Below are positions 16,341 through 24,666 of a stretch of 64,000 nucleotides of DNA, one piece after another (the stretch's first letter is position 1; each line of letters starts with the position of its first letter). The stretch covers positions 1 through 64,000 of the forward strand of contig JAEXYH010000062.1 in the NCBI GenBank assembly GCA_023451735.1. The letters are read 5' to 3'. The notes under the pieces are model-generated. The model saw only the letters and a list, made by a program, of their open reading frames with translations. It was not told the DNA's origin and searched no databases. This DNA is from Pseudomonadota bacterium. Its GTDB lineage: Bacteria > Pseudomonadota > Alphaproteobacteria > Rhizobiales > Rhizobiaceae. Position numbers and translations under genes: made by a program.

Positions 16341-17180
16341 ATGCCAGCAGATCCCCGCCCCGCGACATCCGCGCCCGCCGCCGTGGAACTCTCCCAGGCC
16401 GCCGTCTCGTTCGGCCGGCAGGACAATGCTGTCGTCGCGCTGCAAGAAACGAGCCTTCGCATTGCCGATGGCGAATTCGTCGCGCTGGTCGGCCCATCGG
16501 GTTGCGGCAAGTCAACGATCATGCGGCTCACCGCCGGCCTGCTGCAGCCGACCACCGGCGCGGTGATCGTCGGGGGCCGGGAAGTCGACGCCAAGGCACT
16601 GCGAATCGGCATGGCATTCCAGAACCCGACCATGCTCCCCTGGCTGACGATCGAACGTAACGTCATGCTGCCGCTCAAGATCGTCAAGCCGTTCCGGTCC
16701 GAATATAGGGCAAAGAAGAACGGCGAGTTCCGCGACCGGGTGCGCGCGCTGCTAGCCGATGTCGGGCTGGAAAAATTCGCCAACCATTATCCTTGGCAGC
16801 TCTCCGGCGGCATGCTCCAGCGCGCCAATCTCTGCCGCGCGCTTGCCCACGAGCCCAGCCTGCTTCTGCTGGACGAACCTTTCGGAGCGCTCGACCAGTT
16901 CACCCGCGAGGAGCTGTGGGGCACGATGCAGTCGCTCTGGATGAAGCGCAGGCCGACCGTCCTGCTTATTACCCACGACCTGAAAGAGGCGGGCTTCCTC
17001 GCCTCGCGGATTTGCGTCATGAGCGCGCGGCCTGGCCGCATCATCGATGACAGCACCGTCGATTTCCGGCGTCCTCGCACCGTAGAGATGACTTTCGAAC
17101 AAGATTTCGTCGCACTCAACCAGCGCCTGCGCGAACTCATCATTGATGCCCGATCCGACACCGCAATACAGGGAGCCTGA
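16341..17180 (+). CDS. ABC transporter ATP-binding protein (nitrate/sulfonate/taurine type)
   Basis: A 279-residue ATPase of the SsuB/TauB/ThiZ class. Walker A GPSGCGKST at residues 51-59, Q-loop Gln94 (FQNPTMLPWL), signature LSGGM at 154-158, Walker B LLLLDEPFGALD (174-185) and His212 (LLITHDLKEA). The LSGGM and WLTIERNV features are typical of this class. It begins an operon with the permease (3 bp later), the NMT1-like binding protein and probably the GGT-like gene. Candidate GntR sites lie in the promoter region. The importer probably takes up a pyrimidine-like, sulfonate or related small organic solute; the deaminase-like amidohydrolase nearby favours an N-heterocycle (inference). Confidence 0.93.
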   Translation: MPADPRPATSAPAAVELSQAAVSFGRQDNAVVALQETSLRIADGEFVALVGPSGCGKSTIMRLTAGLLQPTTGAVIVGGREVDAKALRIGMAFQNPTMLPWLTIERNVMLPLKIVKPFRSEYRAKKNGEFRDRVRALLADVGLEKFANHYPWQLSGGMLQRANLCRALAHEPSLLLLDEPFGALDQFTREELWGTMQSLWMKRRPTVLLITHDLKEAGFLASRICVMSARPGRIIDDSTVDFRRPRTVEMTFEQDFVALNQRLRELIIDARSDTAIQGA

Positions 17181-17183
17181 TAC

Positions 17184-17957
17184 ATGAGCTACGAATTGCG
17201 CCGCCGTTTCTGGGCCGCCGCCCTTATCGTCGCTTTTTTTGGCCTATGGGAAGTGCTCTGCCTCGCGCTGCAGGTCTCCGATCTCGTCGTGCCGCGCCCG
17301 AGCCAGGTCTTCGAGACACTCGTCGATCGCTTCCCTATCCTCGTGCCCCACATCATCCAGACGCTCTGGACGACGATGGTCGGGTTCGTCCTCGGTGTTG
17401 CCGTTGGCGTCGTCATCGGTGCGGCGATCGGCGTGTCGCGCACGGCCTATGATACGGCCTATCCGCTGCTGATCGGCTTCTCGTCGATCCCCAAGGTCGC
17501 GGTCGTGCCCATCTTCGTCCTCTGGTTCGGCTCCGGCTCTGTGCCGGCGATCCTGACCGCGCTCGCCATGTGTTTCTTCCCGATCGTCGTCAACATCGCA
17601 ACAGGACTGGCGACGACCGAGCCGGAACTGGAGGATGTACTGAAGTCGCTCGGTGCCAGCAAGCTGGACATTCTCTGGAATGTCGGCCTGCCGCGTACGA
17701 TGCCCTTCTTCTTCGCTTCGCTGAAGATCGCCGTCACCTTCGCCTTCGTCGGCTCGGTCCTGTCGGAAACGGTCGCATCCAACCGCGGCATCGGCAACGT
17801 GATGATGTCGGCTTCGTCCAATTTCGATGTACCGCTGGTCTTTGCCGGCCTCTTCATCCTCGCGCTTCTGGGCGTACTTCTCTACGTCGCCTTCTCGCTG
17901 ATCGAGTCGCGCGTCACCGGCTGGGCCACCCGCCGTCAGGATTTCACTGCCGCCTGA
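17184..17957 (+). CDS. ABC transporter permease (SsuC/TauC/ThiX-like)
   Basis: A 257-residue permease with about six spans starting at residues 9-27. The EAA loop LEDVLKSLGASKLDILWNVGLP near residue 150 is the degenerate form seen in the nitrate/taurine family, and the FSSIPKVAVVPIFVLWFGSG segment near 97 is diagnostic. It follows the ATPase by 3 bp and precedes the binding protein by 29 bp. With a homodimeric permease and ATPase it would form the importer for the NMT1-like receptor. Confidence 0.94.
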   Translation: MSYELRRRFWAAALIVAFFGLWEVLCLALQVSDLVVPRPSQVFETLVDRFPILVPHIIQTLWTTMVGFVLGVAVGVVIGAAIGVSRTAYDTAYPLLIGFSSIPKVAVVPIFVLWFGSGSVPAILTALAMCFFPIVVNIATGLATTEPELEDVLKSLGASKLDILWNVGLPRTMPFFFASLKIAVTFAFVGSVLSETVASNRGIGNVMMSASSNFDVPLVFAGLFILALLGVLLYVAFSLIESRVTGWATRRQDFTAA

Positions 17958-17986
17958 ACACCTACCCAAACCGAACGGAGCCAGAC

Positions 17987-19015
17987 ATGCTGAAGAAACT
18001 GATCTCGACTCTCGCGCTTAGCCTTTGCCTTTGCCTTGGCGGTACCGCCATGGCCCAAACGGATATCAAGTTCACCCTCGGCTGGAAGACGCAAGGCTCG
18101 GACGCCCCTTTCCTGCTTGCCATGCAGAAGGGCTATTTCAAGGACGAAGGCCTCAAGGTAACGATTGATCAGGGCGAAGGCTCGGCCGCTACCGTCACCC
18201 GCATCATGTCGGGGGTCTATGATGCCGGATTTGGCGATATCAACGCCATTATCCAGAACGCCGCTACGAGGCCAAATGAAGTCCCTGTCATGGTCTACCA
18301 GTTGTGGAGCAAGCCGCCCTTCGCGATTGTCAGCAAGAAAGAGACCAAGATCACCAAGCCGGCCGACCTCGAGGGAAAGAAGCTCGGCGGCGCGCAGGGC
18401 ACGCCTACGACCCGCCTCGTCGCCGTGCTCGGCGCGCTCAACAAGGTCGACATGACCAAGGTCGCGATCGAGAACATGGGCCCCAACCTGCAAGAGCCGA
18501 TGCTGATCAAGGGCGACATCGACGGCGCGCTGGTCTTCAGCATCACCAGCTGGTTCAACCTCATCAACAACCGCCAGGATCCTGCCAAGGACTATAACTG
18601 GCTCTCATTCGGCGATTACGGCCTTGATCTCTATGCCAACGGCATGATGGTCTCGCAGAAGCTGATCAAGGAAAACCCGAAGGCCGTCGAAGGCCTCGTT
18701 CGTGCAGTGAACAAGGCCACCAGGGAGATCGCCGGGGACTCCAAGGCCGGCATAGAGGCCGTCATGGCCTATGACAATCTGGCCAAGGAAGAGCTCGAAC
18801 TGGCGCGCATGAAATTCTCCTACGAGAACCTGATCGTCTCGCCCGAAGTCGACAAGCTCGGCCTCGGTGACGTTGACAACGCCCGTCTAGCCCGCTCGAT
18901 CGACATAGTCGCCGAAGGCTACCAGCTGCCAGCCAAGCCGAAGCCGGAACAGGTCTTCACCCGCCAGTTCCTGCCGGCGCTCGAAGACCGCAAGCTGGCC
19001 TACAAGGCCGACTGA
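17987..19015 (+). CDS. ABC transporter substrate-binding protein (NMT1/THI5-like)
   Basis: A 342-residue periplasmic receptor. MLKKLISTLALSLCLCLGGTAMA is a Sec signal peptide, cut after residue 23. The mature N-terminus TDIKFTLGWKTQGSDAPFLL and YFKDEGLKVTIDQGEGSA match the NMT1/THI5-like family, whose members bind thiamin-pyrimidine precursors, riboflavin, sulfonates or other small ring compounds. The longer upstream frame (from 17570) is a shadow over the permease gene; ATG 17987 with an ACGGAG-type element is the true start. A strong hairpin follows the stop at 19034-19057. Confidence 0.94.
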   Translation: MLKKLISTLALSLCLCLGGTAMAQTDIKFTLGWKTQGSDAPFLLAMQKGYFKDEGLKVTIDQGEGSAATVTRIMSGVYDAGFGDINAIIQNAATRPNEVPVMVYQLWSKPPFAIVSKKETKITKPADLEGKKLGGAQGTPTTRLVAVLGALNKVDMTKVAIENMGPNLQEPMLIKGDIDGALVFSITSWFNLINNRQDPAKDYNWLSFGDYGLDLYANGMMVSQKLIKENPKAVEGLVRAVNKATREIAGDSKAGIEAVMAYDNLAKEELELARMKFSYENLIVSPEVDKLGLGDVDNARLARSIDIVAEGYQLPAKPKPEQVFTRQFLPALEDRKLAYKAD

Positions 19016-19033
19016 TCGGCAAAGATGCATGTT

Positions 19034-19057
19034 GCTGGCCGGACGTATCCGGCCAGC
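19034..19057 (+). other. Intercistronic hairpin after binding-protein gene
   Basis: GCTGGCCGG (19034-19042) pairs perfectly with CCGGCCAGC (19049-19057) around a 6-base loop, 18 bp after the binding-protein stop and 20 bp before the GGT-like start. There is no U-tract. It may protect the 3' end of the binding-protein message or attenuate transcription into the next gene. Confidence 0.55.
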
Positions 19058-19077
19058 CTATGAACAGAGGAAACGTC

Positions 19078-20655
19078 ATGTTGCTAAATGTGCCGCGCGC
19101 TGCCTTGCCTGGTATGGTCACCAGCCCACACCCCTTGGCAAGCGAAGCCGGCGCAGCGGTGCTAAGGCGCGGCGGCAACGCTATTGAAGCTGCCGTTTCG
19201 ATCGCCGCGACACTTGCGGTGGTCATGCCACATTTTTGCGGTCTGGGCGGCGATGCCGTATGGCTGGTCGCCGATAGAAAAGGCCTTCGCCGCTCCTTTC
19301 TCGGGATAGGACAGGCTGCGGCGATCCTTCCCGAGTACGAGGCGCCGATCCCGTTGCGTGGCCCCGCTTCCATGATCACGACCGCCTGCGCGGTGGATAG
19401 TTGGGGGCACGCCTTGGCTTTTGGGCAGCAGCATTGGCAGGGACGCGAGCCATTCTCTGATCTCCTCACTCCCGCAATCGCTTTGGCGCAAACCGGATAC
19501 CGGCCGAGCTGCTCTCAAGATTTCTGGCTCGAATTCAGACGCCCCGAGATAGCTGGCTGGGCAGGTTTCGCAGCCTCATTTGATCACCCCGGAAGCCAAG
19601 GCCTGTTCAAGCAAAGTTCACTCGCTCAGACGCTTTGCCATATTGCCGAGCATGGTCACCGATCCTTCTATGAGGGAGAGTTGGCGACGCGCCTTGGCGA
19701 TGCAATGGCTTCGGTCGGGTCGCCGCTCACTGCTGCCGACCTGCGGCTGACCCGCACTCGCGATGCAGAACCCTTGTCACTGGACTATCGTGGCATAACG
19801 CTGCTCGCGCCCCCACCGCCGACCCAAGGGATCTCGACACTTGCAATCCTTGGCATACTCTCCCGGCTGGATTTGGCAGCGCTACCACCGTCAGGCGCAG
19901 CGAGATACCATCTGCTCGTGGAGGCCGTGAAACAAGCGTTTCTAGATCGCGGAAGCATCGCCGACCCGGATTTCCTTGACGACAATACCCCCGGCCTTCT
20001 TGACCCGATAAGGCTTGAAAAAAAGGCCCGGGCCATCGACAGAGAGCGCGCCCTCGACTGGCCGTATCCTTACCAGCACGGCGACACGGTCTTCTTTGCG
20101 GCAACCGACGAGCAAGGACGCTGTGCGAGCGTGCTTCAGAGCACCTATTTCGACTGGGGCAGCGGCGTAGTCGTCGGCGATACCGGGATCATCTGGCAGA
20201 ACCGTGGCGCCGCGTTTTCGATTGCACCCGACCACCCGAACGCCATCCAGCCTGGAAAGCGACCCTTCTACACACTCAACCCGGGCATCGCGCTCAAAGA
20301 TGGATCGCCCCACGTACTTTACGGAACTCAAGGGGCCGATGGCCAACCGCAGACATTGTCGCTGCTGCTTACGGGTCTGCTCGACTACGGCATGACGCCC
20401 ACGCAGGCTCTCGCTCAACCTCGCTTTCTGCTTGGGCGCACCTTTTCCGACGCTCATGACAGCCTTAAGCTCGAGCAGTCACTTGGCGAAAACATAATCA
20501 CGGAACTCGCTGCATTCGGCCACGATGTTTTATCGCTACCGGCACTTTCGCCGATTTTTGGCCAAGCGGGAATCATCTGCATGAGCGATGAAGGATGGAT
20601 CATTGGGGCCCACGATCCGCGTGGGGAAGGCGTCGCCATTTCAGTGTGGGAATGA
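19078..20655 (+). CDS. Gamma-glutamyltransferase family protein
   Basis: A 525-residue Ntn-hydrolase of the GGT family. The N-terminal region carries VTSPHPLASEAGAAVLRRGG and the family motif MPHFCGLGGDAVW (residues 57-69). The autoprocessing and nucleophile threonine is probably that of HGDTVFF near residue 345, starting the small subunit. The usual oxyanion SPGGS motif is replaced by YGTQGADGQPQ, as in acylase-like or GGT-like proteins. No clear signal peptide, so it is probably cytoplasmic, unlike classical periplasmic GGT. ATG 19078 follows AGAGGAAA; an ATG at 19060 is also in frame. It lies downstream of the importer and may hydrolyse an amide or gamma-glutamyl bond in the imported compound (inference). 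Confidence 0.9.
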   Translation: MLLNVPRAALPGMVTSPHPLASEAGAAVLRRGGNAIEAAVSIAATLAVVMPHFCGLGGDAVWLVADRKGLRRSFLGIGQAAAILPEYEAPIPLRGPASMITTACAVDSWGHALAFGQQHWQGREPFSDLLTPAIALAQTGYRPSCSQDFWLEFRRPEIAGWAGFAASFDHPGSQGLFKQSSLAQTLCHIAEHGHRSFYEGELATRLGDAMASVGSPLTAADLRLTRTRDAEPLSLDYRGITLLAPPPPTQGISTLAILGILSRLDLAALPPSGAARYHLLVEAVKQAFLDRGSIADPDFLDDNTPGLLDPIRLEKKARAIDRERALDWPYPYQHGDTVFFAATDEQGRCASVLQSTYFDWGSGVVVGDTGIIWQNRGAAFSIAPDHPNAIQPGKRPFYTLNPGIALKDGSPHVLYGTQGADGQPQTLSLLLTGLLDYGMTPTQALAQPRFLLGRTFSDAHDSLKLEQSLGENIITELAAFGHDVLSLPALSPIFGQAGIICMSDEGWIIGAHDPRGEGVAISVWE

Positions 20656-20730
20656 AGGAGGAATAGTGAAGGCTGGCACGACTTCGGTGGGCGCCATGAC
20701 AGACGCCGCATCGGTACAAGGTGCATCAGT

Positions 20731-21111
20731 CTAGGCTCGACGAGCCTTACGTGCGGCATAACGGCGATCGCGTTCGGCCTTGCGAGCCGCCTCATCCGCG
20801 ACGACGCGAGCGATCCGATTGTTGACCTCCGCCTGGCGAGCGTCCGCCTCTGCTGTTCGAAGCGCCTCGACAGCCTCCGCCCTTGCAGCGGCCTCGTGAA
20901 GTAGACGGTCATTTTCTCCGGCTTTTGCCGCATCGCGCTCGACCCGACGCGCTGTCCTCGCCGAAGCAATCGCTTCGCGTGCTGCCAAGCGCTCCCGCAT
21001 CTCGGGATCAGTCGGTTTCGGCGCCGACGCGAATTTTGCAAGAAGCTGCTGCTTGGCGCTATCGGCGGATTTACGACGCTCTAAAAAGCTGTTGTCGTTC
21101 GGGTGTCTCAA
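20731..21111 (-). CDS. DUF6481 family protein
   Basis: A 126-residue, strongly charged, Ala/Arg/Glu-rich helical protein matching the DUF6481 family of Alphaproteobacteria (SFLERRKSADSAKQQLLAKF near the N-terminus, then a long helix with DRRYAARKARRA at the end). Predicted cytosolic and probably nucleic-acid associated by composition, but no function is established. The start appears to be TTG at 21111: AAGGAA lies 5 nt upstream and the protein then has the family's usual N-terminus; no ATG occurs nearby. It lies 172 bp downstream of a cold-shock gene on the same strand, a pairing I recall from other rhizobia. Confidence 0.82.
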   Translation of the reverse strand: MRHPNDNSFLERRKSADSAKQQLLAKFASAPKPTDPEMRERLAAREAIASARTARRVERDAAKAGENDRLLHEAAARAEAVEALRTAEADARQAEVNNRIARVVADEAARKAERDRRYAARKARRA

Positions 21112-21283
21112 TAGATTTCCTTATCGAAAAAAGGCCGCAGGCAGGTTCTTATCAAGATTTGCTACGAGCTGTGCAGGCAGCTTGCGCCGATCTCAAACGA
21201 ATAAAGGCCAGACATCTGCCTGGCCTTCAAATGCCCTAGCAAGCCACGCCAGTACATCCGTGGTCGCGGCGACTACAGGGGTT

Positions 21284-21493
21284 TTAACCAGCCTGGAGCT
21301 GACCTGCAGACATCTTGCCCGACTTGCGATCCTGCTCCAGTTCAAAGCCAAGCTTCTGACCTTCGACAATTGAACTCATTCCCGCACGTTCTACAGCAGA
21401 GATGTGAACGAAGACATCGGCGCTACCATCGTCAGGCTGGATGAAGCCGAAGCCCTTGGTGGCGTTAAACCATTTTACTGTGCCAGTGGTCAT
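21284..21493 (-). CDS. cspA: Cold-shock domain protein (CspA family)
   Basis: A 69-residue single cold-shock domain. MTTGTVKWFNATKGFGFIQP contains RNP1 (GFGFI), and VFVHIS is RNP2; the C-terminus EQDRKSGKMSAGQLQ is typical of rhizobial CspA paralogs. It would bind single-stranded RNA/DNA as an RNA chaperone in the cytoplasm. An upstream ATG at 21508 (MKGFFM) is in frame, but the family starts at MTTGTVKWF. The sequence upstream is long and gene-free (21494-22177), which suits a structured 5' leader, though no specific element was recognised. The symbol is generic; several paralogs usually exist. Confidence 0.93.
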   Translation of the reverse strand: MTTGTVKWFNATKGFGFIQPDDGSADVFVHISAVERAGMSSIVEGQKLGFELEQDRKSGKMSAGQLQAG

Positions 21494-22177
21494 GAAAAAC
21501 CCTTTCATCGGCGTGAATTATCGTTCCGCCATGCGACGCATAGCAGTGTTTCGACTTTTGAAGGGAAAGATGATCAAGAGGCGCAGAGCGCAGCCAAACA
21601 AATATCGGCAAACAAAGTATCGACGGGAAAAGAACTACAATAGCAATCCCGCGGAGTCAACCTCTTGTTTTTCAGGATCGCCCCAGCACAACCGGAGGGT
21701 GTATTCACGGAACGCCATTGGTCACCTCGCATTGCTGTTGTGGCCTAAGGCAAAAAGAGGGCGACACCTCGTTGATTGGTGCATCTTTCCGCAGAAAATC
21801 GGCCCGATCGTTTCGCGCTCTGTCCCAACGAAACTCGAAGCGAAGCGCCTTCCTGGAAGTAACCACTGAGATACTTGAGCGATGGAAAGTAATGCGCTTT
21901 TGAGCTCTCTAAGGGACACGAACCTACGACCCGTGCCCTCGCGTCGCTCATTAGCGATTATTGTCCAACTTGATATTAAGGAAACGCGGCGCAGCGTAAG
22001 CCACTAGCTTGGGCCACCCGACCGTAATGCGAAACTAGCCCGTAGATTTCCCACTGATCAGGGACCTACGCACTCGGTATGCTTTTGGCGCCTGACATCA
22101 GTTTCCTGCGAAGCCTAGCATTGAAGCGATTTGGCGCCTCGCTCGTACTGGGTGTCGATAATCGCTCCCACCCGAGA
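21494..22177. other. Gene-free 684-bp intergenic region
   Basis: This lies between the cold-shock gene and an amidase gene, both on the minus strand. The open frames seen (for example 22066-22269 on the minus strand and 21718-21903 on the plus strand) show no family I recognise and no convincing start. It probably contains the cold-shock promoter and leader on its left and the 3' end of the amidase operon on its right. No tRNA, repeat or clear terminator was recognised. Confidence 0.5.
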
Positions 22178-23548
22178 CTAGATCTCGGGCCAGCGCTGTG
22201 CCCACGGATAGGTGTCTTCGAACAACTTCGCAATCGATACCAATTGCCAGTCGCGACCAAAAGGCGCAATCAGCTGAAAACCTATCGGCATCCCGTTCTC
22301 AGATGGGTCGCAAGGAATGCTGATGCCCGGCAGGCCTGCGGCATTGACGAAACCGGTAAAGACCCGGTGGTAGGCTGGCCCATGGTCTTCCGCCTTCCAC
22401 GGCATCGCCCCCGCCGAGGGCGTCATGATAAGATCGTAGCTTTCGAATTTTTCCGCCAGTTGCAGGTAGATGCGGCGGGCAGCGTCGAGCGCCGCCACAT
22501 AATCGATGGCGGACGCCGATTTCCCTTTTTCGATCATTGGCGGATAGGCTTCGCCGATACGGCCCTGCCAGTCAGTATCCTTCAGCAGCCAGGCGAGACC
22601 GGAACCGCCGATCAGCGGCCAATAGGTTTCGAACAGGTCGAGATCAAAGGGGGTTTCTCCTTCCTTGACCGAAAAGCCGAGCGTGGCAAGGTTTTGAGCC
22701 GCCTTGGCGCAGGATAGCGCGATCGGCTCCTCCACGCCCCAAGCGCCGAACTTCGGCACGTAAAGGATCTTCAAGCCCTTTTTGACCGGCTCGAAAGCAC
22801 CGGGCCTGAAGCCGAAGGAAAGGCGGTCGCGAGGGTCGGGGCCTTCGATCGCCGAAAGCGCCATCGCGAGATCATCGACCGTGCGGGCGATCGGCCCTAT
22901 GATCTCGAAATCGTGAAGGATCGCCGGCAGGCCGTCGGTGCGCGCTACGCGCCCGGTCGACGGCTTGAGGCCGACCAGATTGTTGTAGGACGACGGACGG
23001 CGGATGGAGCCGCCGCCATCGGTGCCGAACGCCACCGGGCCGAGGCCTGCCGCGACACCCGCCGAGCCACCACCGGTCGATGCCCCGCTCGTCGTGACCG
23101 GGTTCCATGGATTACGAGTGGTGCCGAAAGCGAGCGTATTGACATTGCCGCGTCCAAGCGTGAACTCCGACACATTGGTTTTTCCGAGAATGACGGCCCC
23201 CTGTGCGCGCAGACGCGCCACCGGCAATTCGTCGGTCGGGGAGATCCGATCGAGATAGAGTTTGCTTCCCCAGGCGCAACGCAGCCCCCCGACATTGATA
23301 TTGTCCTTGATCGTTACCGGAATGCCGTCGAAGGCGCCGAGCGGCCGGCCCTCGACGAACCGCTGGTCGCTTTCAGCTGCAGCCTTTTGCGCGCCTCCCT
23401 CATCGAGCAGAGAAAAAACGTTGAGCTGCGGATCGACGGCAGCGATGCGTTCCAGTATCCCGGCCAGCGCCACGGACGGTTTGATCGTGCTATCGCGATA
23501 GGCTTTGGCCAGTTCGGTCGCCGACATTTTCCAGAGTACTTCGGTCAT
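22178..23548 (-). CDS. Amidase signature family protein
   Basis: A 456-residue amidase-signature enzyme. The Ser-cisSer-Lys triad fits Lys81 (VTIKDNI), Ser157 in GASTGGGSAG and the nucleophile Ser181 in TDGGGSIRRPS. It hydrolyses a carboxylic amide to acid and ammonia; homologs include aryl/acyl amidases, AtzF-like enzymes and GatA. Not a GatA, as no GatB/C neighbours exist. The ATG at 23548 follows AAGGAA. It is the last gene of an eight-gene operon with a Dpp-type importer, 51 bp after the AbrB-like gene, and a paralogous amidase sits two genes upstream. Cytosolic; no signal peptide. Confidence 0.93.
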   Translation of the reverse strand: MTEVLWKMSATELAKAYRDSTIKPSVALAGILERIAAVDPQLNVFSLLDEGGAQKAAAESDQRFVEGRPLGAFDGIPVTIKDNINVGGLRCAWGSKLYLDRISPTDELPVARLRAQGAVILGKTNVSEFTLGRGNVNTLAFGTTRNPWNPVTTSGASTGGGSAGVAAGLGPVAFGTDGGGSIRRPSSYNNLVGLKPSTGRVARTDGLPAILHDFEIIGPIARTVDDLAMALSAIEGPDPRDRLSFGFRPGAFEPVKKGLKILYVPKFGAWGVEEPIALSCAKAAQNLATLGFSVKEGETPFDLDLFETYWPLIGGSGLAWLLKDTDWQGRIGEAYPPMIEKGKSASAIDYVAALDAARRIYLQLAEKFESYDLIMTPSAGAMPWKAEDHGPAYHRVFTGFVNAAGLPGISIPCDPSENGMPIGFQLIAPFGRDWQLVSIAKLFEDTYPWAQRWPEI

Positions 23549-23599
23549 GGTCGTTCCTTTGTTATGGCTTTGTCGGGCGGATGGCCGAAGCCGGTACCG

Positions 23600-24664
23600 C
23601 TATTGAATTTCCTTGGCGGCAGGCTTCCGCAGTCCCATCGTCCAGAGCGGGCTGAGCAGCATCAGGGCGATCAGCCGGATGATATGGTGTGAGCTGACGA
23701 AGCTCGGATCGAGATTGAGCACGAAGGCGAGGATCGTCATGGATTCCACCCCGCCCGGGGCGAAGGCAAGCCAGACCTCGACGAAAGGCAGGCCGGTCAG
23801 GCTGGCGGTCACCGCGGCAAACAGGGCGGCGACGATGATTGCCGCGAAAATGCTGCCGATAGCGGGAATGCAGATCGCCTTGAGGGCACTCACCGACATG
23901 CCGCGCAGCCGCGTGCCGATTGACGACCCGGCAACGACATAGGCGATGATGAGCACGATTGCAGGCATCGTGCCGCTGACCAGGCCCATGGCATGCATCA
24001 GGCCACTGCCCAGCAGCGCGCCCACAAGCAGGGCGCCGGGAATGCGCAGCAGCGTGCACAGCGCTGCACCGACAATGCCGGCACCCATCATCAACGCGAG
24101 ATCGGCCAGGGAGGCGACGGCCGCCTTCGCCACCGGTGCGAATTCCGGGCTGAAATACAGCATGATCGGCACCATGCAGACCAGCACGACCTGTCGCAGG
24201 CCCTGGCTGACGGTGATCTTGCCGAGATCGCCCTTGGAATCGGCTGCGATGGCGAGGACGGCAGACAGGGCGCCCGGTACGGAACTGAGCCGTGCCGACA
24301 CAATATCCCAGCGATGGCGACGCATTAGATATTGCGTGCCGATGACCATGGTAGCGATCACCGAAAGCATGAGAAGGGTGATACTGACAGGCCAGGTCTG
24401 AACCTCGGCAAGCGTGTCCGGGGTCAGGCTGCTGCCCATTGAAGCGCCGAGAAATACGAAGGCGACGCCGCGCAGACGTTCGGGAACCTTCAGGTCGCGT
24501 CCGTATAGGACCGCAATCATCACGGCGGCCATGGAGCCGCAGAGCCAGCCGGCGGGAAAGCCGCTGAACTCGAGGATGGCGCCGCCTGCGGCACCCCAGG
24601 CAAGCGTTTCCGCCAGCCGGCGCGCAAAACGCCAGTCTACAGGCTTCAGAAATTTGGCCACCAT
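23600..24664 (-). CDS. AbrB family (AmoA-like) integral membrane protein
   Basis: A 354-residue polytopic membrane protein with about ten hydrophobic spans in two similar halves. The motif GFPAGWLCGSMAAVMIAVL (near residue 34) and its second-half counterpart IPGALLVGALLGSGLMHAMG are the duplicated AbrB repeats (Pfam AmoA/AbrB, 'putative ammonia monooxygenase', an early misnomer). Function is poorly known; transport of small organic solutes or product efflux has been suggested. It is inserted between two amidase genes (2 and 51 bp gaps), so an uptake or export role for an amide substrate, its acid product or ammonium would fit (inference). A second overlapping frame is a shadow. Confidence 0.9.
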   Translation of the reverse strand: MVAKFLKPVDWRFARRLAETLAWGAAGGAILEFSGFPAGWLCGSMAAVMIAVLYGRDLKVPERLRGVAFVFLGASMGSSLTPDTLAEVQTWPVSITLLMLSVIATMVIGTQYLMRRHRWDIVSARLSSVPGALSAVLAIAADSKGDLGKITVSQGLRQVVLVCMVPIMLYFSPEFAPVAKAAVASLADLALMMGAGIVGAALCTLLRIPGALLVGALLGSGLMHAMGLVSGTMPAIVLIIAYVVAGSSIGTRLRGMSVSALKAICIPAIGSIFAAIIVAALFAAVTASLTGLPFVEVWLAFAPGGVESMTILAFVLNLDPSFVSSHHIIRLIALMLLSPLWTMGLRKPAAKEIQ

Positions 24665-24666
24665 GC

